In this document: in pieces, positions 8,137-16,371 of the stretch
Layout of the letters: each line of letters starts with the position of its first letter
Numbering within the stretch: position 1 is the stretch's first letter
NCBI GenBank assembly: GCA_021740625.1
Contig: JAIOZK010000018.1
Location: 24,939 to 88,938 of the forward strand
Reading direction: 5' to 3'
From: Bacteroidales bacterium
GTDB taxonomy: Bacteria; Bacteroidota; Bacteroidia; Bacteroidales; JAIOZK01
DNA length: 64,000 nucleotides
The notes under the pieces: generated by a model
What the model was told of the DNA's origin: nothing
What the model saw: the letters and a program-made list of their open reading frames with translations, nothing else
The model's database searches: none
Made by a program: the position numbers and the translations under genes

Positions 8137-9399
8137 ATGATTTCAAATAATATTATTTTGAGAAAGATGGACGATTCCCATTCGAAGATTCGCATTTTAG
8201 GCTTTAAAGGTGTCACAAAATTAAGCCTCCTGCTCTTCATAAATCTGATGTTGTTAAGTTCATTCAATTTACCAGCGCAAAATGCCCGGCAAGGGAAAAA
8301 ATTATTCCAGGAATGTGCTGCTTGTCATACCATTGGAGGTGGTCGACTTGTAGGCCCAGACCTGAAAGGGGTAAACGAACGCAGGGACAAAGAGTGGTTG
8401 TACAGTTTCATCAGGAATAGCCAGGCCATGATTCAGGCCGGTGATCCCATCGCTGTGGAACTTTTTAATGAATACAACAAAGTCCCCATGGCTTCTTACG
8501 ATTATACCGATGAACAAATTGAATCCATCCTCACATACATCAGTGCAAAAAGTGAAGGCAAAGAAGTTGAAGATGCTGCCCCTGAAACCAGCAAAGAAAC
8601 TGAAGAATCGGGAGAAACTGTTTCTGAAAAAGCCGACAAGGAAATAGCTCTCCAGGAAGAAATGGCAAAGCATGAGCTTGAAAGAGACCGCAATTACAGT
8701 CCCGCTTTCTGGATCTCCATTTTGCTGCTTGTCCTCTCCATCTTCGACCTGGCAGTTACAAAATTCATCAAGGCAAAATTTGTCAATGTTATCGTGATCA
8801 TTATCACCGGTGTTATTGTGGTAGAGATCACAGTTAGGGAAGCCATTGCACTTGGCCGGCAGGAAGGCTATTCACCCGAACAACCGATCTGGTTTTCGCA
8901 CAAAGTACACGTACAACAAAACAAGATCGACTGCCGGTATTGTCATCATACGGTAGATGATAGTAAGCATGCAGGTTTCCCCTCAGCACAACTTTGCATG
9001 AACTGCCACAATGTGGTGAAAGAAGGATCAAGAACCGGTAAAACCGAGATAGCCAAAATATACGACGCCATAGAAAACAACAAACCCATCGAATGGGTCA
9101 AAGTTCACAACCTGCCCGACCATGTGTATTTCAGCCATGCCCAGCACACCAACATAGGCCAGATAGACTGTGCAGTATGTCATGGACCTGTTGAGGAAAT
9201 GGATAAAGTCAAACAGCTTAGTGACCTGAGCATGGGCTGGTGCGTAAACTGCCATCGAGAGACAAATGTAACCCAGTTTGAAACCAATACTTTTTACAAG
9301 CATTACACCGAACTACACGAAAAACTAAAATCCGGTGAGATCAAAGAGGTTACGGTTCAGGATATTGGTGGCAATGATTGCCAGAAATGTCATTATTAA
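8137..9399 (+). CDS. actA: Alternative complex III subunit ActA, multiheme cytochrome c with extra N-terminal cytochrome domain
   Basis: Periplasmic electron-transfer subunit of the quinol:cytochrome c oxidoreductase. Six CxxCH heme sites are visible: CAACH (60-64) in an N-terminal class I cytochrome domain with a likely Met ligand in VPMASY (118), and five more in the C-terminal half (266-270, 287-291, 345-349, 369-373, 415-419), which form the usual pentaheme ActA core. A charged linker rich in Glu/Lys and two transmembrane helices (about 190-210 and 214-234) separate the parts. A hydrophobic segment near 28-45 acts as export signal. ATG 8137 or the ATG at 8167 could be the start. First gene of actABCDEF; 42 bases precede actB. 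Confidence 0.9.
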   Translation: MISNNIILRKMDDSHSKIRILGFKGVTKLSLLLFINLMLLSSFNLPAQNARQGKKLFQECAACHTIGGGRLVGPDLKGVNERRDKEWLYSFIRNSQAMIQAGDPIAVELFNEYNKVPMASYDYTDEQIESILTYISAKSEGKEVEDAAPETSKETEESGETVSEKADKEIALQEEMAKHELERDRNYSPAFWISILLLVLSIFDLAVTKFIKAKFVNVIVIIITGVIVVEITVREAIALGRQEGYSPEQPIWFSHKVHVQQNKIDCRYCHHTVDDSKHAGFPSAQLCMNCHNVVKEGSRTGKTEIAKIYDAIENNKPIEWVKVHNLPDHVYFSHAQHTNIGQIDCAVCHGPVEEMDKVKQLSDLSMGWCVNCHRETNVTQFETNTFYKHYTELHEKLKSGEIKEVTVQDIGGNDCQKCHY

Positions 9400-9441
9400 T
9401 TTATTTTTTGAACATCGGGATATACCATAATATAGATTGGA

Positions 9442-12420
9442 ATGAAGAAATATTGGAAAAGTCTTGAAGAACATCAGGAGATAAAAAACAAAGGAACGCT
9501 TGACAAAAAAGCCGAGCCCGAATTTTCTATCGACGGATTGAGCCAGGAAGAAGTCAAAGGCAAGGCCAGCCGGCGGGATTTTTTAAAAATGCTCGGCTTC
9601 ACCATTGGCTATGCCTCCCTGGCCAGCAGTTGCGAAATGCCCGTACGGAAAGCGATCCCTTTTCTGAACAAACCCGAAGAAGTTACCCCGGGAGAGGCCA
9701 ATTATTATGCCTCCACATATTTCGATGGAAAGGATTATTGCAGTGTTCTGGTGAAGGTAAGGGAAGGCAGGCCGATCAAGATCGAAGGCAATACCCTCTC
9801 CCCCATCACCCAGGGAGGCACCTCCGCCAGGGTGCAGGCTTCTGTGCTGAATCTATATGATACAACCCGCCTCCAGAACCCATTTGAAAATGCTAATGAA
9901 TCAGATTGGGATAGCATCGACGGCAAGATCAAAAAACAACTTCAGGAAATTTCTTCCGCCAATGGAAAAATTGTACTGCTATCATCCTCCATCATCAGTC
10001 CAACAACAAAAAAACTTATCGGTGAATTTCAGGATAAATATCCTGCAACAGAGTGGATCACTTACGATGCCATCTCCGCATCAGCAATGCTGGAAGCAAA
10101 TGAACAAAGCTTCGGGAAAGCTGTTATTCCCGATTATAAATTTCAGAATGCAAATGTGATTGTGAGTTTCAATGCCGACTTTCTTGGAACCTGGTTATCT
10201 CCCATAGAATATGCAAAAGCATATGCACGCAAAAGAAACCTGGAGGATTCGAAGGAAATGTCGAAGCATTACCAGGTCGAATCTTACATGTCACTCACAG
10301 GGAGCAATGCCGACAACCGATATAAAATAAGACCCTCACAAGAGCAAGAAGTACTGATGGCTCTCTACAATGAGCTGGCAGCCGCCACCGGTGTTCAAAC
10401 ATACGAACTGATAGCTTCACCGGTTGATGTGGAACCTATCGCAAAAGACCTGTTGAAGAACAAAGGAAAAACGCTGGTGGTATGTGGCAGCAACAGTTTA
10501 AAGTCCCAGTTGATCGTAAATTCCATCAACCACTTGCTTGGCAATTATGGTCAGACCATCGACATGAACAATCCCCTGCAGACAATCCAGGGAATGGACA
10601 AGCGAATGTATGATCTTGTCGACAGGATGAATCGCGGTGAAATTGCAGGACTGATCACCTACAACACAAATCCTGCTTATACCTATCCTGAAGCAGATAA
10701 GTTTGTGCAAGGCCTGCAAAAAGTTTCACTGAAAATCAGCCTGGCGGATATTGAGGATGAAACTGCCAGACACATGCAGTTTATTTGTCCCGATAACAAT
10801 TACCTGGAGTCATGGAACGATGCGGAGCCCAAACCGGGCCATTACAGCCTGGGCCAACCCACAATACAAAAACTGTTTAACACGCGGCAGGCCCAGGAAA
10901 GCTTGATGAAATGGGCAGGTATAGAAGGTGATTATTACCTTTATATGAAAGATCACTGGGAATCGGATATTTTCCCGAAACAGGACCAATACAGCACCTT
11001 TGAGAAATTCTGGGTGCAAAGCCTGCACGATGGTGTTTTTGCTTTAAGACAGGATGAAGCAGCACAACCCAAGTTCAACAAACCTGATTTAAAGCCGGAC
11101 AATCAACCAAAGGGAAATGGAATAGAACTCCTCCTGTACGAAACTGTTGCCATGGGAGAAGGCCGCAATGCCAACAATCCCTGGTTGCAGGAATTACCCG
11201 ATCCCATTTCTAAAGTTACATGGGACAATTATGCAAATGTTTCCCCGAAATATGCCGAGGAAAACGACCTGAAAAATGAAGACCTTATTTCCATCCAAAA
11301 GGATCTTATCTTACCAGTACTTATTCAGCCCGGCCATGATGATCATACAGTTTCCATACCCCTCGGATACGGAAGGACCAGTGGCGGAAGAGTAGCCGAC
11401 GGTATAGGAAAGAATGTTTTTGGGTTTATCAGGAACATTGCCGGAAACATGGCTTATTCAGGCAACAACATTGAAATAAAAGCGACAGGGGAAAAGTATC
11501 CCCTTGCACTTACCCAGAGTCATCATACCATGGAAGGCAGACCGATCGTACGCGAAACAACATTAAAACACTGGCAACAGGATCCTGACTCAGGCAATGA
11601 ACTGCACGACAAGGTCGAAAAGCAACACGTATCCCTGTATAATACGCCTAGCTTCCCAAATTTCCACTGGGGTTTGGCCATCAACCTGAATTCCTGCATC
11701 GGTTGTGGTGCCTGCGAGATTGCATGCCAGGCAGAAAACAATGTGGCCGTAATCGGAAAAGAAGAAGTCAGGAAACGTCGCATCATGCACTGGATCAGAA
11801 TTGACCGCTATTACTCAGAAGATTCGGATAATCCCGAAGTCTTCCATCAACCAGTCATGTGTCAGCAATGCGACAATGCACCCTGCGAGAATGTCTGCCC
11901 GGTGGCCGCCACACCCCACAGCAACGAAGGACTGAACATGATGGCTTATAACCGCTGTATCGGCACCCGGTATTGCATGAACAACTGTCCTTACCGGGTA
12001 AGAAGGTTCAACTGGTTTGAGTATGCAAACAATGCCAAATTCCCCTATAACATGGATAACGGCCTTGGCAAGATGGTGCTCAATCCTGATGTAACAGTGC
12101 GCTCGAGAGGTGTTGTTGAAAAATGCTCTTTCTGTTCGCAACGCATACAGGACAAGAAATTGAAAGCCAAGAAAGAAGGGAGGATGGTAAAAGACGGTGA
12201 CATCAAGGTTGCCTGTGAGCAGGCCTGCCCCACCGAAGCCATTGTATTCGGCAACCTGAATGACAAGAAAAGCAGGGTATCCAAAGCATTTGCAAACCCG
12301 CGCAATTATCATCTGCTCGAGGAATTGCACACTTTACCTTCGGTCGGTTATCTGACCAAAGTCAGAAACAAGAAAAGCATTGATGCTGAAGTGAAACATG
12401 AATCAGGAAAACACGAATAG
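9442..12420 (+). CDS. actB: Alternative complex III subunit ActB, iron-sulfur protein of the molybdopterin oxidoreductase fold
   Basis: Large periplasmic subunit of 992 residues. A twin-arginine-like motif (SRRDFLKMLGF, about 43-53) precedes a small hydrophobic stretch ending ASSC, with Cys64 a possible lipid site. The long middle region is the molybdopterin-oxidoreductase-like fold, which in this family binds no molybdenum. The ferredoxin-like C-terminal part (about 740-960) has four cysteine groups: CIGCGACEIACQAEN, CQQCDNAPCENVCP, CIGTRYCMNNCP and CSFC with CEQACP. In the third group a Thr stands where four-iron relatives have Cys, in keeping with the [3Fe-4S] cluster known for ActB. Three bases separate it from actC. 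Confidence 0.95.
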   Translation: MKKYWKSLEEHQEIKNKGTLDKKAEPEFSIDGLSQEEVKGKASRRDFLKMLGFTIGYASLASSCEMPVRKAIPFLNKPEEVTPGEANYYASTYFDGKDYCSVLVKVREGRPIKIEGNTLSPITQGGTSARVQASVLNLYDTTRLQNPFENANESDWDSIDGKIKKQLQEISSANGKIVLLSSSIISPTTKKLIGEFQDKYPATEWITYDAISASAMLEANEQSFGKAVIPDYKFQNANVIVSFNADFLGTWLSPIEYAKAYARKRNLEDSKEMSKHYQVESYMSLTGSNADNRYKIRPSQEQEVLMALYNELAAATGVQTYELIASPVDVEPIAKDLLKNKGKTLVVCGSNSLKSQLIVNSINHLLGNYGQTIDMNNPLQTIQGMDKRMYDLVDRMNRGEIAGLITYNTNPAYTYPEADKFVQGLQKVSLKISLADIEDETARHMQFICPDNNYLESWNDAEPKPGHYSLGQPTIQKLFNTRQAQESLMKWAGIEGDYYLYMKDHWESDIFPKQDQYSTFEKFWVQSLHDGVFALRQDEAAQPKFNKPDLKPDNQPKGNGIELLLYETVAMGEGRNANNPWLQELPDPISKVTWDNYANVSPKYAEENDLKNEDLISIQKDLILPVLIQPGHDDHTVSIPLGYGRTSGGRVADGIGKNVFGFIRNIAGNMAYSGNNIEIKATGEKYPLALTQSHHTMEGRPIVRETTLKHWQQDPDSGNELHDKVEKQHVSLYNTPSFPNFHWGLAINLNSCIGCGACEIACQAENNVAVIGKEEVRKRRIMHWIRIDRYYSEDSDNPEVFHQPVMCQQCDNAPCENVCPVAATPHSNEGLNMMAYNRCIGTRYCMNNCPYRVRRFNWFEYANNAKFPYNMDNGLGKMVLNPDVTVRSRGVVEKCSFCSQRIQDKKLKAKKEGRMVKDGDIKVACEQACPTEAIVFGNLNDKKSRVSKAFANPRNYHLLEELHTLPSVGYLTKVRNKKSIDAEVKHESGKHE

Positions 12421-12423
12421 GAT

Positions 12424-13827
12424 ATGTATAAAACCAAAGTCAGAGGTGTAATCATTGAAGGCAATAAGTCGTACGGGCAAATAACCCGCGACATTCTTGC
12501 CCCCATAGATGGGAAAACGCCCCGATGGTGGTTCATCACGATGGGCATCGGCACTTTGATGATGCTTGCCGGGATGGTAGCCATCGTGAATACAATCGCT
12601 ACAGGCATTGGTACGTGGGGATTGAACAACTCCGTGGCCTGGGGCTGGGGAATTATCAATTTCGTCTGGTGGATTGGCATCGGACATGCCGGAACTGCAT
12701 TTTCCATTTTCCTCCTGATCCTGCGGCAAAAATGGAGAACTTCCATCAACCGGGCTGCCGAAGCCATGACGGTTTTTGCCGTTATTTGTGCCGGTTTGTT
12801 TCCTGCCCTCCATATGGGAAGGATCTGGCTGGCATTCTTTATATTTCCCTATCCCAACACCCGGGGTCCGCTCTGGGTCAATTTCAACTCGCCTTTGTTC
12901 TGGGACGTTGTGGCCATCAGTACTTATTTTATGGCATCAGCCACCTTCTGGTATATCGGCATGTTACCCGACCTGGCCACCATCCGCGACAAAGCCACCA
13001 ACAAGGTCAAAAAAGCCATTTACGGTTTCTTTGCTTTCGGATGGGTCGGAAAAGCTACCTCCTGGTTGCGTTTCGAAACTACAGTATTGATCCTGGGCGG
13101 ACTGGCTGCACCCCTTGTGATTGCAGTTCACTCCATCGTTTCTATGGACTTTGCCACTTCGGTTATGGCCGGATGGCATACCACGGTTTTTCCTCCCTAT
13201 TTCGTTGTAGGGGCTATCTTTTCAGGTTTTGCCATGGTGCTCACCCTGATGATCATCATCCGGAAAGTATACAAATACCAGGATTATGTGACCGATGGCC
13301 ACCTGGATGCCATTGCCCGCATCCTTACATTTATCAGTTTGATCATGGGTACAGCCTATGCAACAGAGATATTCATTGCCTGGTATTCGGCCATGGAGGG
13401 GGAAATGTACACTTTCTTCCACAACAGGATTGCGGGTGATCATACGGCTGCTTTCTGGACGATGGTGACATGCAATGTCTTCTTCCCCCAGCTTTTCTGG
13501 TTCAAAAAGATCAGGAGCAATATCTGGGCGGTATTCGTTATATCCATCATTATTAATATCGGTATGTGGTTCGAGCGTTATGTGATCATCATTACCTCGC
13601 TCACCAAAGATTATCTGCCGGCCAACTGGGCACCCTACGCACCTTCAATCACGGAAGTGGGAATTTTTGTCGGAACACTTGGTATTTTTGTCATTGGTGT
13701 GCTCCTTTTCCTGCGTTTCGTTCCGATGATGGCCATGAGTGAATTAAAAGGTGTATTGAAAGATACGATGCCAGCAAAGAAAAAAGCCGGCAAAACACCT
13801 GATGATCCTGAAAACAAAACTTTGTAA
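12424..13827 (+). CDS. actC: Alternative complex III subunit ActC, NrfD/PsrC-like quinol-binding membrane protein
   Basis: Integral membrane subunit of 467 residues with about ten helices, from the NrfD/polysulfide reductase C family. It anchors ActB and carries the quinol site near the periplasmic face. Characteristic segments are the N-terminal PRWWFITMGIGTLMM helix, NFVWWIGIGHAGTAFS, FPALHMGRIW and PLVIAVHSIVSMDFA. The protein ends with a charged cytoplasmic tail (AKKKAGKTPDDPENK). It follows actB by three bases and precedes actD by 18, consistent with one transcript. Confidence 0.95.
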   Translation: MYKTKVRGVIIEGNKSYGQITRDILAPIDGKTPRWWFITMGIGTLMMLAGMVAIVNTIATGIGTWGLNNSVAWGWGIINFVWWIGIGHAGTAFSIFLLILRQKWRTSINRAAEAMTVFAVICAGLFPALHMGRIWLAFFIFPYPNTRGPLWVNFNSPLFWDVVAISTYFMASATFWYIGMLPDLATIRDKATNKVKKAIYGFFAFGWVGKATSWLRFETTVLILGGLAAPLVIAVHSIVSMDFATSVMAGWHTTVFPPYFVVGAIFSGFAMVLTLMIIIRKVYKYQDYVTDGHLDAIARILTFISLIMGTAYATEIFIAWYSAMEGEMYTFFHNRIAGDHTAAFWTMVTCNVFFPQLFWFKKIRSNIWAVFVISIIINIGMWFERYVIIITSLTKDYLPANWAPYAPSITEVGIFVGTLGIFVIGVLLFLRFVPMMAMSELKGVLKDTMPAKKKAGKTPDDPENKTL

Positions 13828-13845
13828 ACAAGAAAGATTGTTAAA

Positions 13846-14361
13846 ATGAGCAAAGCAAAAAATTATATTGTAGGTATTTTTGACGATCATGATAAGCTTC
13901 TGAACGGGGTTGAGGCCACCAAAAATGAAGGCTATAAAATATCCGATGTGATATCTCCCTACCCCATTCACGAAGTGATCGAAAGCCTGAACCTTAAAAC
14001 CAGAATTCCGGTGCTGGCGCTCCTTTATGGTATCTTTGCAGTGCTGGTAACCTTCGGGTTTCTGTACTGGACATCCGTGGTGGATTACCCCCTGAGGTTC
14101 GGAGGCAAACCTCAAAACACCCTCTCATTCGTGGTGGTAATCTTTGTGATGACAATTAATATTACATCTGCCTTTACGATCGTCACCTTCTTCCTGCGGG
14201 AGAAAAAAGGGCCCGGGGCCAAAGCACATGTGATCGATGAAGGACTGGGGGATGACAAATATGCCATCATTCTGGATGAAGAGGAAGAAAAAACCGCTCA
14301 GCAGGAAGAATACCTGAAGCAAATCGGGGCGATCAGGATCGTTCATGACAAACAAAAATAA
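13846..14361 (+). CDS. actD: Alternative complex III subunit ActD (DUF3341)
   Basis: A 171-residue protein of the DUF3341 family: a short cytoplasmic N-terminal domain (NYIVGIFDDHDKLLNGVEA), two transmembrane helices (about residues 50-68 and 90-112) and a C-terminal acidic tail. In known structures ActD packs beside ActC and ActF and carries no cofactor. Its place between actC and actE is the standard gene order. Confidence 0.93.
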   Translation: MSKAKNYIVGIFDDHDKLLNGVEATKNEGYKISDVISPYPIHEVIESLNLKTRIPVLALLYGIFAVLVTFGFLYWTSVVDYPLRFGGKPQNTLSFVVVIFVMTINITSAFTIVTFFLREKKGPGAKAHVIDEGLGDDKYAIILDEEEEKTAQQEEYLKQIGAIRIVHDKQK

Positions 14362-14375
14362 CACAGCAGAAGATT

Positions 14376-14948
14376 ATGAAAAGGATCATAAAATATTTTC
14401 TCATACCGGCATTGATGCTCATCATCTTCAATGCCTGTAACCACAAAGAGGAACATCCCGGATGGGTGTACATGCCCGACATGATGTATTCAGAAGCTTA
14501 TTCAGCATATTCGGAGAACCCGAATTTTGAAGACGGGAAAACGAACCAGCCTCCGGTTCAGGGCACGATTGCCAGGGGAAAAGCACCCTATCCATATGAA
14601 AGGACTTTTCAGGGTCAGCAAAGCGCCGGCAAGGAGCTGCACAACCCGCTGGAGGCCAACGAAGAAAACCTGGCCATGGGCAAGGAGCAATACAGGATTT
14701 TCTGTGCCAGTTGCCATGGCGAACAGGGAAAAGGCGATGGCCACCTATATACCTCAAAGCTATTTACAGCAAAACCCACTTCGCTGGTGGATGATTATGT
14801 ACAGGAAAAACCCGACGGAGAGATCTATCATGTCATCACAATGGGCTCCCTTTCAGGATTGATGGGTGCCCATGGAGCACAGATATCACCCGGCGAAAGA
14901 TGGAAGATCATTCATTATGTTAAGAATGGATTAAGCGAGAATAAGTAA
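14376..14948 (+). CDS. actE: Alternative complex III subunit ActE, monoheme cytochrome c lipoprotein
   Basis: A 190-residue membrane-tethered cytochrome c. The lipobox IIFNAC puts the lipid-modified Cys at position 21. One heme site, CASCH (110-114), is followed by the class I cytochrome fold GEQGKGDGHLYTSKL and a Met-containing loop (MGSLSGLMGAHGAQI) likely to give the sixth ligand. In the complex ActE takes electrons from ActA and passes them on to an oxidase or soluble cytochrome. Fourteen bases separate it from actD. Confidence 0.93.
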   Translation: MKRIIKYFLIPALMLIIFNACNHKEEHPGWVYMPDMMYSEAYSAYSENPNFEDGKTNQPPVQGTIARGKAPYPYERTFQGQQSAGKELHNPLEANEENLAMGKEQYRIFCASCHGEQGKGDGHLYTSKLFTAKPTSLVDDYVQEKPDGEIYHVITMGSLSGLMGAHGAQISPGERWKIIHYVKNGLSENK

Positions 14949-14972
14949 GAAATCTTAATAAAAAATACAGCA

Positions 14973-16148
14973 ATGGAGCAGAAATTTACATTATCACCAA
15001 AATTGATCAGCCTCGCAGGTGCATTTATTCTGATTGGCATTGTCGCTTTCGTTTGGGGATTTATCGCTGACGCCGAAAGGACCTGGGCCAATTATCTGCT
15101 CAACAATTATTATTTCCTGTCGCTGGCCATCGGTGGAACATTCTGGCTGGCCCTGCAAAGAATTACACAATCGGGCTGGTCTTCAGCCTTTATCAGGATA
15201 CCCGAGGCGTTTGCCAATTACATCCCGGCAGCAGCAGTTTTTTTCCTGCTCATGTGGGTGGGGTTTCATCATCTTTACGAATGGACGCATACCCATGTGG
15301 TTGAACATGATCCGGTACTTCAGCACAAAACTCCCTATCTGAACCTACCCTTTTTTATGATCCGGCTACTGCTGTTTTTTGCCACATGGATCATCATGAC
15401 CCAGTTGATGCGAAGGGTTTCCAGGCAGGAAGATGAAACGGACGGCATGCGACCCTTTGAAAAAAACGAATGGTATTCTAAAGTTTATATTTTCGTGCTG
15501 GCCCTTACTTTTTCCCTGGCCTCTTTCGACTGGATCATGTCGATAGAACCTCACTGGTACAGCACCATCTTTTCACTAAAAAACTTTGTGGCAGCCTTTT
15601 ACCACGGGTCAGCCACCATTGTGCTGATCATCGTTATCATGCATCATTATGGGTACTTTAAATTCATCGACAACTCCCATATGATCGATCTTTCAAAATA
15701 TATTTTCATTCTTAGTATTATATGGGGATATTTCTGGTTTTCACAGTTCCTGCTGATGTGGTATGCCAACATCCCTGAAGAAACCATCTATTATGTGAAG
15801 AGGATCGAAGGCCCCTATACTGTGCTTTTCTGGCTCAACATTGCCTTAAACACAGGTGTTCCCTTCTTTTTCCTGCTTTCCAATTACCTGGCAAAAAGCA
15901 AGACCATGCTCGGGATTGTTGGAGTTATTCTTATGATTGGCCAGTGGATAGATCTTTACCTGCAGATCATGCCGGGTGCTACTTTCAGCAAGGTGCATAC
16001 GATTGGGTTCATTGAAATCGGTTCATATCTTGGTTACCTAGGCCTGTTCATGCTGATCGTCTTCTGGTCGCTGAGCAAAGTACCGCTCATACCCAAACAT
16101 CACCCCTATCTTGAAGAGTCCCTGAAGCATCACCTGCACGAGGTATAA
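14973..16148 (+). CDS. actF: Alternative complex III subunit ActF, second NrfD-like membrane protein
   Basis: A 391-residue integral membrane protein with about ten helices, related to ActC but typically without a full quinol site. Recognisable parts are the first helix (SLAGAFILIGIVAFVWGF), FASYNYF-type helices such as ANYLLNNYYFLSLAIGG, the loop WYSKVYIFVLALTFSLASFD and a C-terminal helix YLGYLGLFMLIVFWSL. It ends the actABCDEF set; the following 223 bases contain tandem repeats and a new promoter. Confidence 0.93.
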   Translation: MEQKFTLSPKLISLAGAFILIGIVAFVWGFIADAERTWANYLLNNYYFLSLAIGGTFWLALQRITQSGWSSAFIRIPEAFANYIPAAAVFFLLMWVGFHHLYEWTHTHVVEHDPVLQHKTPYLNLPFFMIRLLLFFATWIIMTQLMRRVSRQEDETDGMRPFEKNEWYSKVYIFVLALTFSLASFDWIMSIEPHWYSTIFSLKNFVAAFYHGSATIVLIIVIMHHYGYFKFIDNSHMIDLSKYIFILSIIWGYFWFSQFLLMWYANIPEETIYYVKRIEGPYTVLFWLNIALNTGVPFFFLLSNYLAKSKTMLGIVGVILMIGQWIDLYLQIMPGATFSKVHTIGFIEIGSYLGYLGLFMLIVFWSLSKVPLIPKHHPYLEESLKHHLHEV

Positions 16149-16187
16149 AAAGATAGCATACGCACACAATCTCTTGACAAAGATCAA

Positions 16188-16215
16188 GTATCCAGTATCC
16201 AGTATCCAGAATCTA
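16188..16215 (+). repeat. 7-bp tandem repeat, GTATCCA x 4
   Basis: Three exact GTATCCA units followed by one degenerate unit (GAATCTA) in the gap after actF. Two other intergenic arrays in this window also have a 7-bp period with different unit sequences. Confidence 0.85.
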
Positions 16216-16275
16216 GGATTTAAGATCGAGCATCCTTCAACTTCAATTTATTGCGATGCATTCATCTCATCATCG

Positions 16276-16304
16276 TTGGGGAACTTTAATTTTTCATACT
16301 TTTG
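16276..16304 (+). promoter_or_regulatory. Promoter of the ccsBA gene
   Basis: TTG (16276-16278), an 18-base spacer, then a perfect TAnnTTTG box, TACTTTTG (16297-16304), 67 bases before the ATG. This separates the cytochrome c maturation gene from the complex III operon. Confidence 0.6.
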
Positions 16305-16371
16305 CTATTTAAAATTAATCTAAATATTCTGATAACATATACGTGTTGATACACGCTAAATCACAATAAAT

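Noticed and set aside
12348..12813. Minus-strand frames across the actB/actC junction
   Set aside because: Antisense shadows of conserved membrane-protein codons.
12525..13439. Long plus-strand frame of 304 codons inside actC
   Set aside because: It is the second frame of a tryptophan- and histidine-rich membrane gene; the product has no family features and actC is unambiguous.
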